Source: Acanthosoma haemorrhoidale
Lineage: Eukaryota > Arthropoda > Insecta > Hemiptera > Acanthosomatidae
Direction of reading: 5' to 3'
DNA length: 64,000 nt
NCBI GenBank assembly: GCA_930367205.1
Contig: OV884009.1
Coordinates: forward strand, 86,945,189 to 87,009,188
Position numbers and translations under genes: made by a program. This document shows, one piece after another, positions 1 through 41,599 of this stretch; the stretch's first letter is position 1, and the number at the start of each line of letters is the position of its first letter. The notes under the pieces were generated by a model. That model saw only the letters and a list, made by a program, of their open reading frames with translations. It made no database searches and was not told where the DNA came from.

Positions 1-2
1 AC

Positions 3-29630
<29,628 letters not shown>

Positions 29631-29639
29631 ACTTGTCAC

Positions 29640-30640
29640 TGAACACTTCAGAAGCTTCTTTTCCGTCACATTCTTGACTGCATTTTGGAACAGTCCCTTT
29701 TCAAACTCCAGCAGTAATCTGCCATCATGTGTGTGTCCCATCTTCCTTGATAGTGGGCCTCCATAGTTTTAATATCCTGGTGAAATCTTTCACCTTGTTC
29801 CTCATTGGTATGTCAAAGTAAATGGTCTAAGTGGGTGTGTAAATAGTCCACCTTAATACTCATGTTACACCCAAGGGATTTGAAACTGTTAAGCAACTTG
29901 TTTACCAGTTCAACATAGTTTTCAGCTTTGCGTTTACCTAGACCTCAGTTGTCTCTTATGCCACTCTTTTCTAGCTCAGTGGTGTATTTTGTCTCTGCCA
30001 TCCCAGAGGCACAAGAAGCAAAGATATTTGGTGTGGCCACTTTGCTGTCCAATGAGAAAGTTTACCATTTTTAAATCCACACAAGTTACTAATTGATATT
30101 CATGATACTTTATCTTATCCAAGACCAAACCTATGGTGTTATATTATTTTTTGTTGAGTGAGAAATTGAATGAAGAAGGGTAGCAGACCCTTTTCTCTTG
30201 TATCGTAAAAGGTATTTTGGTTCCTAGTTCCAGAAAATGTTTGCCCTCGTTTAAATCTCTGGTGAGGTCATTTAACTCATCCTGGTTGGAACGTTGAGGT
30301 ATTGATGACATCCCATCATAATCACAGACACCTTGGTAAAAACATTGGGAATGGCACTTTCTTTATGTGAGGGACCGGGAGTCTTGCAGAGACTAAATCA
30401 GGATAAGTCCACTTGCTATGGTTGTTTCGATTCATACCAGTAATATTTACTTGACAGAAATAGCAGTCATCAAAGTGGTTTTTGGGTTCTCCCAAAACAA
30501 TCAGTATGCCGAATTTCAAACTTTTACTTTTCCCAGTAGTCGCAAATGTTCTGTACACATTTTACAGGCCTGATATATATATCACTCCTGGTTTACTTGG
30601 ACACCAGTCCAGGTTTTATCTTGATCACCAAGCCTAACAC
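29640..30640 (-). pseudogene. Broken copy of an uncharacterised multicopy arthropod protein
   Basis: Minus-strand frames in order: PKNHFDDCYFCQVNITGMNR with YPDLVSARLPVPH (30,560-30,330), DELNDLTRDLN (about 30,270), a stretch ending TREKGLLPFF, then DKIKYHEYQLVTCVDLK, SGHTKYLCFLCLWDGRD, and finally SIKVDYLHTHLDHLL, EEQGERFHQDIKTMEAHYQG and MMADYCWSLKRDC (about 29,900-29,670). I recall this motif order from unnamed multicopy proteins in insect genomes; their function is not known to me. At least six frame changes and stops, with internal deletions, so it is dead. Confidence 0.55.
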
Positions 30641-30649
30641 CAAAGTATC

Positions 30650-33580
30650 CAAGATAAGGTCACAAAATTGATAAATGCAAACAAATTGAGAATCTATTTC
30701 TAGAAAATATTGTTGGCATAGATAAATTACCCAAACATAGGGGCCTAGGGAATAATATATTATAAAGAAATGTTTTTCTAATAAAAAAGTTTTTTATTCA
30801 TATTTTTTCCTAAATCAAAGTGTTTTTTAAGAAATTCGTTCCATATGCCCACAAATATAAATGCAAAAACAGTCTTACTAGCAAGGTTGTTTTTTTACTG
30901 GACAATAATGCATCATCTCAGACATCTGAATTCATTTTAAAATCAGATGACATCTACTATCCCAATATAACTTTGTTAATTCAGACCATGGATTAAGGTG
31001 TGATAGCCAGTTTAAAAAGAAGGTACAGAAAGACTTCTTCATTTTACTCTTGAAGAAAATTGAGCGAAATTCATGAAGGATGTCTTAAAATATGGAGATA
31101 AAGATACGATTTATGGGATCATTGGAAACATTGGCTTCAAAATCACTGCAACTTGCATGGAGAAAAATTTTAGAAGTCGATGAGGAAGTTGGAGAGCAAA
31201 ATCCACAACACGATGATGAACAAAACAACATTGAAACTTGTCTTGAGATAGCAGGTCCCGATAACAAGAAAAGGAGATGTTGAAAATAATGTAAACAAAA
31301 TTTACAAACAAGAATAATAGTAAGAAGTGAATATATATAAACATCTAATAGATAGAAGAACACATACACACAAATATTGATAACTAGACGTTAAACCTAA
31401 TAAAGCATAATACTTACTCTTCCTATGTCTTCCCTGACCTCACTGGTGGTCTGCATCACTCACAGTGGGAGTCATGTGTCAATTTGGCAGCCATCCTGCT
31501 AGCATGAACAAACCTGACCTGACTTGGTCCTCTTCTTGTCTTTCCTTCGATTCTTTTCAGGAACAACATCTTTGGAACTTGTATCTGGCTATAGTATTTG
31601 CTGGTCAGTGTCCAAGGTTTACTTGAGTATAATTGGATCAGGAGGTACACTAGCATTTTGGAGTCTTTAGACCCTTCTTTCTTGTTTGTGGTACATTTTT
31701 TTAAACAAATGAAGGAATACTTATCCTATGCTACTTGTATCCTATCCCTAATCTCTATGCCAGTGAATCTAAGCTCAGTAGAGTGAGCTCTCAGATATGT
31801 CTACAGTGTTTTTTGGACTGTTTTAACAACTTAAATATGAAATCAGAATATATTTAAGGAGAAAATTCATTAAATATACCTTATTTATTTGCCTATTAGA
31901 CTCACCACTTTTTCCAAAAAAAGTATAAACAACTTTCCAACTAATTTGAATACAGAGAGGCCAAAAAAGCTCATTTAAATCATAATGGCTCAATCTATAA
32001 ACCTAGATTTTAGCAGTTTCTTATCTTCCTTCAATCTAACAATTATTATTATTTTTATTGTTCATTAATTTTATTCATTTCTTATTTTAATATACCCTAG
32101 TAACCTTTCATGCTCATTTCCCCCCATAATAATTCCTATATCTCCTAAGTAAGTTTACGAACTCCCTAGTTACAATTGTTAGCAAATCTAATTCACTTAT
32201 GTTTTTTATTCAATATACAATATTGGTTTATTTAAAATACAACATATGTAGATAGGCCTAGTATTACTTATAAAATAGCTACAGTAGGGTAATTTTTTTG
32301 TCAGCTAAACATTTTTATTTGTATCTTAATGTCCCAGAATAAGTAGTTTTTTTTTTTAATTTATCATTTCATTAATATCTAATGAATGAAAAATTATAGA
32401 TTCCTGTTTGTCTTCATAGCTAGAAACCCCACTTATTTTCTTTTTCGAGTTCCCTGCTTTCTTATCCACTTTCTAACTTTCCTTGCTAGCTCATTCCTCT
32501 TCTGTTACAGGGTACTTTTCGCTAACAGTATATTTAAGATCTACATCACTAACTGGTGTATGTTACTTTAAGTTAGCAAAGGAGACTAGTAAAGTGCCAT
32601 GATCATTTTATTAAGTAATTATGACAGTCTGGAGCAAAATAGAGTTGGTCAGGCTAATTTAAAATACGAAAATAATATAGAATTAGCCTTTTTGGGATAC
32701 TTTCCTTGGAAATAAATATTTGAAACCCCTGCTATTCTGTTTCATAGGTGCCCAAATAACTGGACATGGAAAAGCCTACATATGTACCACCCCAAAAAGC
32801 TCTACACAAAGCTTATCTTCACAGGTATAGTGTCCAGGAAAAAGTTCTTCATTAGTGAAAAAAAAAATTGAGTCAAGCGATAAGCTCTACTCAAGAGTTT
32901 AAAAATTACGGGCAGATGGTGCTTTCATGGAAGAAAGCAAATTAAACTTTTTTGGGCCAAACAACAACACGTTGGTAGAGGAGGTCTAGCATCTTTAAAT
33001 AAACAAACTAAGTAAAAAGTAAAAAGCATGGTGAAAGGTTACCTCATCAGTGATTGGTTTCTGAATGCCCCTGAAGCTGTCAGGCTGGACATAGTTGAGA
33101 ACAATATCACCTATATGTATTTGTTCAGAGAATTCAGCATAATCAGTGGATAAACTACAGTATTGAAGTTTGACAGGATAATGATCCCAAACATGGCTAT
33201 GAATAACAGATCCAGTTGCTTCCCAAAACCCTTAAATTTATAGTTAGTCATTGGGCTAGAATAGCACCGAAAAAGCATGTATTGGTCTCAAAATACAAAA
33301 TAAAAGAAAAAGAAAAAACTAAGCTGATTTGAAATCTACCCTACTAGAATTGGTGAATAGCCGGTGAGTGCCAAGTTTAGTCATGTTTGTACAGAACTTA
33401 TCAAAAAAACGAGGAACCGATATGGTGCCAATGCCCTCAGTTCTCCCAGCAAGACTTGTATTTTTTTAATTTTTGTATCCTATACCACTGTTATAGTAAT
33501 TCTGAACAACTGATCATTATATTAATGAAATGGTTTTTATTTAAAGATTATTTATTCTATTTTGAAAATTAGTCACCGAC
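30650..33580. other. Intergenic sequence, nothing firmly recognised
   Basis: Includes a 63-residue plus-strand frame at 31,092-31,283 with overlapping open frames on the minus strand, and AT-rich DNA. No conserved domain seen. Confidence 0.35.
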
Positions 33581-33589
33581 AAAAATTTG

Positions 33590-33800
33590 TTCTATAGTTT
33601 GGACTAGTTCTTTTCAAAATCTCAGTCAGATATCCAGCAAAATTATTCTGCATATGAACTGGAGCTTTTCGCCATTGTTGCTGGTAGGTTATTTCATACC
33701 AGTTCTAGAATAGAAAAAGTTCACCATCTACATGGACCATCAGCCTCAGGTCAGTAAAATGTTCCAAAAATCTAGTACATTAATACAACAGCTTCTCCAG
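33590..33800 (+). mobile_element. Gypsy-type RNase H fragment
   Basis: The frame reads SQSDIQQNYSAYELELFAIV and, after one frameshift, YFIPVLE...KKFTIYMDHQP. This matches the Gypsy/Ty3 RNase H segment (Y-S-x-x-E-x-E-L-x-A-I-V ... F-x-I-x-T-D-H). No LTR or integrase seen next to it. Confidence 0.6.
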
Positions 33801-33809
33801 TAGGATAAC

Positions 33810-35800
33810 AAAGAACTCCATGTCTCATGGGAACCTATAAGCTTAAAGTGGTTAGGGTCATCACAAAGAAACAAAATGCAAATTTCAATGGGTATATTAG
33901 TAATAGTAATATATAAGCAAATATATAAGCTGTTACTATTAATAGCATAATTCAACATTCACATGTAAATATAATATGTTTAGTTAGCAGTAAACTATAA
34001 ATTTTAACTTATTAATTACAATTTTAAATAACATAACATTTCGTAAGATATATCTTTGACAAGTAAAAATTAACAATAATAAATGTAGGTATTTAAATTT
34101 TCTATTATTTATATAATACCTCAACATATGGAAGTCTTAAATGTAGTATTAAATTATTTTTCCTGGTGTAGAAATTAAAACAATTAACTAAATAAAACAA
34201 TAAACAGTGACAAACTTAATTGAAATAACAATATAATTCTTTCAATGAAAACAGATTTGAAACAACATAAATATATTGGAAAAGTAGTTTTGTTTAGCAA
34301 CTTGTAGTAACAAATTGGAAAAGGTATAATTTAAGCAAAATATGTCTACACAAAGCTAAAATCAATAAAATTTACACTATATTTGGAGCAATAGAGACAT
34401 ATTGTCAAAAATATAAGACAAGTATAATCTTAACTTAAAAAGCTGTACATATTAAATTATGAAACACAAATAACATAAAGTAAATTACTAATATGATGAG
34501 AATATCAACATGAGGTATTTAAAAAATATAAATATATAGAATGGAAAAAAAAAAACTTTAAAAACTATCGACTAACAATTTAACTCTAAAAGGAAAAGTG
34601 GAACAGTATCTAGTATCAATTACAAAATCAAAGAACAAATAATAATCCGCTTCGAAAGAAAGTCTACCACTGACACACAAAGAAAATGGAACAAAGAAAA
34701 ACATGTCTTTACCGTAATCTGTAAACAGTTGACAAAAACTAAATACAATTATTTTGCATAATTAAAAAAATTAATTGACCACATAATGATGATCTCAATA
34801 CTACTAATCACTACTGACACTGCATAGAAATAAAAAATTACATTACCTTAGCTATATTCTGAATCTGTTACTCAATTTTATCACTGATTTGTGATAGTAT
34901 ATTAGTACAAATTGCATTTTTCTTAAATCAATAGCCAAAAAAAATATTTGGAAAACAAAAAACGAAACCTCACTCTAGTTAACCTGACACTTCAACGAAT
35001 TTTGACAAAGAGTAATCACAAACAAGGAAGCAATCGCTAACTAACATTCTTAATACGTTCCACAGAGTAAATACTATATCTAGGTGATACCGTGATCGGT
35101 AAACTACCCCCTGTCATACATTTCTCCTAATCATTTTGAAGCCCTCGCAGATATAGAACTGGAAGAAGACCTTAAAACTACTTCGAAGCCTTCCCCTATA
35201 CGCATAAAAGCCACTCATTGTATCAATACCTCCTCCACAGACAGTAAGGGGTCGTAAAACGAATAGAGATATTACCATAATTGAGTTTAATAATATTCAG
35301 GCATCTTATTAAACCTATTCGACCTATCTCCAGATCATAGTATAGTGTTTCTTACAATCATCACTAATATTAATCCCCTACGTCCGAAATCAAATATCCT
35401 CTCTTGTTAAAGGTCCAGTTGATTTGGTTTCATTCCAAAATAATCTTGATTCCTTTCTTCCGCTTCACTTACCTCTGAAAACAAACCAAAAAAAAAATGA
35501 CAATGCTCTCTAAATGCCCGCAACTGTTGTTCAAACCAGTATAATTTTTTTTTTAAATACAGACGCCCCATTTTAAAACAGACAAACATATCAAATATCA
35601 TAAATCACATATTCAATGGCACACTATCCCTACAATGACAAATAAAATGAAAGCAAAAATTTTGGTTCACACTACCCATCTGATAAAACACGACTTAACC
35701 AATTTACAAGTCATCTCCAGGAAGAAATAAAATAAAAATTTTAACCTACTCTACTTGGGCTACGGAACCTAACAAAAGAATTTGATCACTTCCTAACATT
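33810..35800. other. Intergenic sequence, nothing recognised
   Basis: Very AT-rich with several A runs. No supported feature. Confidence 0.45.
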
Positions 35801-35808
35801 CGTGACAG

Positions 35809-36018
35809 AGGTGGGAGAATAGTGCATTTACATAGAGGTGACCAGGGAGATAAGTATGGATATTCTGATGACAGCAGGTACTTAGTTAATGAATGAGAGG
35901 GGTACTTTTCGTTACTATGAAAACATTCCTCTCTTTCATGAACTAGCTACCTGCCGTTGCCATTTCCATGCTCACCTCTCTGGTCACCCCTATGTAAAAT
36001 GCACTATTCTTCCACATC
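35809..36018. repeat. 210-bp imperfect palindrome (foldback/MITE-like)
   Basis: Sequence from 35809 reads GAGAATAGTGCA-TTTACATAG, GGTGACCAG, AGCAGGTA, ATGAATGAGAGG toward a centre near 35,913, and the same series returns on the other strand to 36018. The arms are about 100 nt, roughly 80% matched by eye, with almost no loop. It lies 0.7 kb upstream of the sulfotransferase start. A 74-residue open frame across it is a by-product. Confidence 0.8.
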
Positions 36019-36019
36019 A

Positions 36020-36720
36020 TCACCGGCAACCCATCCAAGGCGAAGGTGACTTTGTGACCTCACACAAACTAATTAAGATTGTGTGCCAAGTGATCTCATT
36101 AAGTGTCATGTGAAGTTACTTAGCTTTTTTCCTCCCTAAAATAACAAGACCGATCACGATCTTGCGATGGAGCAATATCCGACATATTGTTTATAACACT
36201 TATGAAATTGATTCTATTGTAAAAGTTTGAATGGATTTTTATCTAGCAATAATAAATAAATTAAAGCTCGATATAATCATTTTTAAGGTCGCTATTACAG
36301 ACAGGAAGACCAAAAATAATAAGAAAGAAAACTTAGGTTTTAATTTACAATTATGTAAAGAGTTACATTATGTATTTACATGATGTGGTAACCCTTTTCA
36401 TGTTATTGTGTATGGCTATGACATAGTAATACATTTAAAAATCTCAAATGGTAGGAAAAATAAATAAAAACTTATTCAATACAAAACAAAGTGGAAGTCC
36501 ATTAGCTAGGCAGTTGACTGAGGAACAAACCGTACTTGTTTGAATGTATAGCCTCTCCCTCTGGGATTAGCAATCGCCAAAAAAAGGTGGAATAGAGAGA
36601 TCATCCTTTCTTTCTCTATGGATTAACGCTATTGATGTTCTTTGTTACCAACGGTATTTTGGTTTAAGATCAGAATGATTAAATGGAGTAGGTCAGTAGT
36701 TGGATTTTTTAAAAATTGTA
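36020..36720. other. Region upstream of the sulfotransferase
   Basis: Probable promoter and 5' untranslated region of the following gene. No TATA box or initiator can be chosen with confidence. Confidence 0.35.
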
Positions 36721-36829
36721 ATGTGTAATTTGAAAACGTTGAAATTGTATTTTGTCCTAGTAATATCTTTAATAATCTTATTAATTGTGTTTTTTTTACT
36801 TTTCATAAACGAAGGCATTTATTTGCATG
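36721..36829 (+). CDS. Sulfotransferase exon 1
   Basis: ATG at 36721 opens a cytoplasmic stub and the hydrophobic anchor (YFVLVISLIILLIVFFLLF). Donor GTGAGT. It ends one base into an Asp codon completed by exon 2. The start was chosen because it is in frame and places the anchor at residues 9-28. Confidence 0.82.
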
Positions 36830-39800
36830 GTGAGTTTTTTGACTTTTTTGTTTTGTTTATCTAAAACATAATCATCACTTATTAAGATTTGCATCCTATG
36901 CTGAACTGGGTACTTACATAATGGACTTGTTATGCTTAGGAGACTGAGTAAAGTTTAGTTTTCATTCAAGAATGCGGTTGCCAACAAAGAAAATAGCATT
37001 AACCATTTGATGAAAGACTGAATTACAGGGAACGAATGAGAATTATATAGGGGGATTTGGCACTACTCCAAAATTCTATTATGTAGGACCTCTTTCAATG
37101 TTAATAATTGCATATGAATGAATATTTACTTATAAATGTTTCAAATCAATGCATTAAAATGAAAAATCTCACTTCATTTTATTTGAGATAGATTTATCTA
37201 TCTCTGATTTTCTAAGTTTTGGAATGAATGTGTTAATTTCTAAGATTAGTGTTTTTTTTTTCTTGAAAAAATGTCAGATTTTTAGTTTCAATATTTACTG
37301 CTAGACAGCAATTTGCAGTGCAGCGGTAAACCTAAATAGATAAACTTCAAACACTTCTCTTGTAAAATTCCACTTTTTCTTATTCTGGTACTCTTTCAAG
37401 TGAACGATATATGGACTTCAGAATATATGGTACATCACTTTCTTTCTGAATCTCTGTTGATTGCATAGTTAATTCTGATATACATTCATGACTTTCCTTG
37501 TTTGTCCTTAAATGACAGTATCCAATCTTCCCCTGGGTTAAGTTCTTTCCATATTTGCTTAGTTGATAGCTGTTTGTTTCAATTTTGATGTTTTTATTGT
37601 GGCTTTTAATTTCATCACCTTCCTTCTCTCTGATTTTTTTTTTGTCTTCTTTATTTAATACCGAATGTGTTTCATCTGCAATTTTTATCTTAAGGCCTTT
37701 TTTTGTACCTATTACCTTTTTACCTGATTTGTCAATTCCAAAAAAGTGCCTAAGTAAGCCTAAGCCTGACGGCCAACATTTTCTTTTCCAATGCATTGTA
37801 AACGCATCACAAAAAATTAATTTATAGTTATAATTAAAATTAATGTTTTTTAAAATGAAAATGGCCCAGTAAAAATATTGCATTGTATATATGTAAATTC
37901 GTTCCCACAGGACAGTAACCCTGCATTTTGGAAATTCATGAATCCATTATTGTTGACTTAAGTTACGGTCTTTAATCTAATTTTTAAGTATGTAATTATT
38001 TTTAGATATTGGTGTACAAGAAGAAATTAACAAGAAGTTACTTTCTGGGAGTGTTTATATTGAACGGATTGAGCATTTAAATAAAGTATGCAATCAATTA
38101 AATCATTCTGGACTGAATGAGTTCAGTACCTTAAAAGAAAATCGTGATCTTCTAGATCATATTGTAGTTGATTTAAAACACCAACTATTGTACTGTTATG
38201 TACCTAAGGTAAGAAAGACTTTTTTAAAAATACCTATAACCTTACAATTTTAATTTTTATGTTAATTGTTCTTGTAGAATTATTAATTATTGTATTGTTT
38301 ATTTTGTCAATAGACTATTTATGCTCTTATCATTTTATATATATATATTACGATAAGCGGTTGAAAGCTGTCCAAACTATTACGATTGCTGGTGCTACTA
38401 AGGTATGTTCAATACTTAACAGAAGGTCTAAGACAGATCTACAAATCCTGGCATTGTAACAATTAGTCTCCAATCATACATAAAGAGTATCTAAATACCT
38501 CTCTAGATGCACTCTTGGGCCCTGACAAGAGTGCTTATATGCACAGTCCTAGGTATAGTAGCTTATGTCATAAAGATCAAGAAAGAAATGTTGCTAAAAA
38601 CCGGCCACATTACAAAACCTCTTCTAGAAAGCAGAACTCTATTAATTTATAAGGAAAAGTTTATGATATGTTGTGTTGAAAGTCTAATACAGTCTATTCC
38701 GTAGTTCCGAGAACAATAGAAATCCTTGACATGAAAATAAAGAAACAAGTGATATTCCAAAAGATGCAGAGCAAATGAATATGAATATAAATGGAGTCAA
38801 TCGGCGGCTATGTGATAGGAGAAGATGTTGGACCCATTTGTTAATGCTGCTGAGTCCAAAATAACACCCTCCCCCCCTGGGTAGGTAACTGTCCTCATAT
38901 CATGATTTTTGTTACTTGTCCCCATTACCAGGAAAAGCATACTATCATATACATGTTATAGTAAAAGAGCTATCAATGTCATGAGGAGGGGTTAGCTAAA
39001 TATGCCGACCAACGACCTAAAGGTCTTACAAAAAAAATGTATACCATTTTATGAACAACAGGTCTTAACATGAAGCTTGGGGAGGGATTATAATGTGCTT
39101 GGGTTGTGATTTGGTTCATCAGGTGTTGTGCTTCAAAGTATTATGAATTATTTTTAGTTCATTGGGAATAGTGAACCACCATATCTACAAACAGGCACTT
39201 TTCTAGCTTAAAAGTGGATCTTGTTATTATATTTTTATTGTATTATCTATTATCCAAATGTGTATTTCAAATTTTTTTGATTCATTTACAATGTTATTGA
39301 AATCATTGGTAATAGTTTGGAAAAACTGACAGATGGAGTATTGGGAATTACAGTATGCTGAGTGATCCAGCAGATCAACGTTATTAACACTTTGTAGTAT
39401 TTTTTTTTATAGCTTATGACAAATAAAGTGTTTCTCTCCATTTCTGTGCCTGAATCTTACTGTTGCTGTTATTCATTTATTTTTATTAATAATTAAGATT
39501 AAAATATTTAAAAAAAAAAAAAAATTGCCACTCTACTCAAAATAGTAATCAGTTCAAAATTGATAAAACTTTTTAAATAATAGGTTTCAACTTGCTTTTG
39601 TGGAACCAGTCCCACTTCTTTCACTAACTTGACCTAATCTTACTGTAACTTCTTCCATAAATCACTCTTGACCTATCCTCATGGCCCACTAACTTGTTAC
39701 TACTAGCTTAATTTTATATTCGAGAAAGTTATTTTACTATACACCATTGCATGTTTAGTTATCATGCTGGATACAAATTTCAAAATATATAAATAATTGG

Positions 39801-40711
39801 TATTACTCACACAATACTCTAGCCAGGGGTATGACTGTAGTCAGTGAATTTATTTTTCAATAGATAATCGTTATTTTTATCAATAAATTTGAGATTTTTG
39901 TATATAATCCTAAATAATTATCTTTTACAGAATGTTTTTATGTTACAGTGTAATGCTGTGCCCAAAGAATTGTTACATAGGGACAGCAGTTGTGCCAAAT
40001 GTTACTTAATGTTTGTATTTTCTCTTTTAGGTGGCTTGTACTAATTGGAAAAGGATATTTATGATTCTGACTGGTGCCACTAATACCACGAATGTTCTCT
40101 CAATCCCTGCACATTTAGCTCATAGTAGGCATTTATTTTTAACATTGAGCAATTTTACTTATACAGATGTGGAGTACTTACTGAGCACTTACACTAAACT
40201 CCTTTTTGTTAGACATCCTTTTGAGAGACTTCTTTCTGCTTTTAGGAATAAACTAGAACAAAATTACATTAGATCTAAATATTTTCAAACACGTCTTGGG
40301 AGATATATAGTCAAGAATTACAGAATGAAACCAAAGAATGTTTCGTTACAGAATGGAGATGATGTTACTTTTGATGAATTTACAGCTTATCTCTCCCAAT
40401 CAGAGAGTGAAGTGTTTAATGAACATTGGAAGCCTATCCACAATCTATGTGAACCTTGCCGAATCAAATATGATTTTATTGGCAAATATGAAACTCTTTT
40501 ATCTGATTCGAATTTTATTTTAAAAAGTATAGGCATTTCCAATGTCCGTTTTCCACATAATGTAAAGGCAGCTACTACATCATATGAATTAAAAAAATAT
40601 TTTTCCTCTCTATCTCCAAGTCGAATTAAAGAGCTATATGATATATATGAAAATGATTTTAAATTGTTTCAATACAATTTACAAGAATTACTTGGTTATG
40701 AAGTTGGCTAG
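36721..40711 (+). CDS. Carbohydrate sulfotransferase (chondroitin 4-O-sulfotransferase-like), 3 exons
   Basis: Golgi enzyme that moves sulfate from PAPS to a glycan, most likely N-acetylgalactosamine of chondroitin/dermatan (CHST11-14 family). Exons 36721-36829, 38006-38208 and 40031-40711 join in frame to 330 residues; human CHST11 has 352. Residues 9-28 form a single hydrophobic signal anchor after a short N-terminus, as in Golgi type II proteins. The PAPS 5'-phosphosulfate loop CYVPKVACTNWKR (100-112) spans the exon 2/3 junction, and the 3'-phosphate site FVRHPFERLLSAFRNKL follows, with Arg165 and Ser173. Later family features include FDEFTAYL, NEHWKPIHNLCEPC and KYDFIGKYE. NxT sites at about 122 and 145 suit a lumenal enzyme. 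No frame breaks. The exact acceptor sugar cannot be told from the sequence. Confidence 0.92.
37380..37883 (-). CDS. Unidentified antisense open frame in sulfotransferase intron 1
   Basis: Open for 167 residues from ATG 37883, or 138 residues from a second ATG at 37796 (MHWKRKCWPSGLGLLRHFFG). It is Lys-rich and basic in the middle with mixed composition, unusual for chance frames in such AT-rich DNA, where stops are frequent. The N-terminus after the second ATG is basic and aromatic, as in some mitochondrial presequences, but I recognise no domain. It could be a nested gene, an exon of a minus-strand gene, or chance. Confidence 0.35.
   Translation of the reverse strand: MQYFYWAIFILKNINFNYNYKLIFCDAFTMHWKRKCWPSGLGLLRHFFGIDKSGKKVIGTKKGLKIKIADETHSVLNKEDKKKIREKEGDEIKSHNKNIKIETNSYQLSKYGKNLTQGKIGYCHLRTNKESHECISELTMQSTEIQKESDVPYILKSIYRSLERVPE
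38006..38208 (+). CDS. Sulfotransferase exon 2
   Basis: Stem region rich in charged residues, ending HQLLYCYVPK just before a GTAAGA donor. Acceptor TTTTTAG. Phase agrees on both sides. Confidence 0.9.
38470..40020. other. Sulfotransferase intron 2, nothing firmly recognised
   Basis: AT-rich; contains an A14 run near 39,512. No conserved coding motif in the short frames at 38,259-38,704. Confidence 0.4.
40031..40711 (+). CDS. Sulfotransferase exon 3 (catalytic domain)
   Basis: Begins VACTNWKR after a CTCTTTTAG acceptor and runs to TAG at 40711, carrying almost the whole catalytic domain including LLFVRHPFERLLSAF. Confidence 0.95.
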   Translation: MACTNWKRIFMILTGATNTTNVLSIPAHLAHSRHLFLTLSNFTYTDVEYLLSTYTKLLFVRHPFERLLSAFRNKLEQNYIRSKYFQTRLGRYIVKNYRMKPKNVSLQNGDDVTFDEFTAYLSQSESEVFNEHWKPIHNLCEPCRIKYDFIGKYETLLSDSNFILKSIGISNVRFPHNVKAATTSYELKKYFSSLSPSRIKELYDIYENDFKLFQYNLQELLGYEVG

Positions 40712-40714
40712 CAT

Positions 40715-41590
40715 AGTTTCATGTGTTACGATAATCATTGGATCACTGTGGTTTTATAGTCATATTTTGTGTACAAATCTGATAAAGATTGCTGTTGTTA
40801 TTTTGAACTATTATTTTAGACTCATATATTTTTTGGAATTATTTCATGTTTCAACTTGACTTAGATGTTTAAATGTTATATTTTATTGTCGATTTATTAA
40901 TGACTAGATCTGTAGACTCAACTTTTTCCAACATTATTAGCATTGCATAGGATAAGTTGGTGTTACTGTCAAAATGTTAAAATTAGACCATTTTAGTTGG
41001 TTAGTTGGTCAGGTATCATACGTTTTATTTATATTTTTGTACTTATGAATTATAATTGCCACACAATTATGTATTGTCCCACACCTATTTATTAAGTATA
41101 TTTCTGACATTAATTAAGCATTTACTTCTACTTATACAATATTTTCTACTGTATATTTAAGTATTTGTCTTCTGTTAATCAAGTTTTTGCTCATTGTTTT
41201 GTTTACGTTTTATTATATTAGTTGCTCATTATTACGTATTTACCTATTTTATGTTAGGTAGATGTCTGCTTGTTTATAATTTACTTACTAACCTGAATCA
41301 CTCCAGCTATAGTCTTTTGATGTAGAGTTTTGTTGTATGTTAGTATTATATTACTATTATTTTTGAATTCCAGACTTTGTGCACATGACTGAATCTACCC
41401 TGAATTACATGAATATGAAAATACATTTTCCATTAAGTGCTAATGAATGAAATATTGCAGTCCAAGAGGCATTTAAGTTCTCCACGTCCCGCTGTATTGA
41501 CAATGATAATTTTCAAGTTATGGTTGATACTATAGTAGCAAAACGAGGCCTTTATAAGAACTAGGTTATACTTACATTCATGAATGACTT
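40715..41590. other. Sulfotransferase 3' region
   Basis: Presumed 3' untranslated region and downstream DNA. I could not find a clear AATAAA close after the stop, so the transcript end is not placed. Confidence 0.35.
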
Positions 41591-41599
41591 AGTCAGGGA

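Noticed and set aside
33100..33240. QDNDPKH-like string suggesting a Tc1 catalytic motif
   Set aside because: Only one short motif in a broken frame, with nothing convincing on either side; too weak to annotate.
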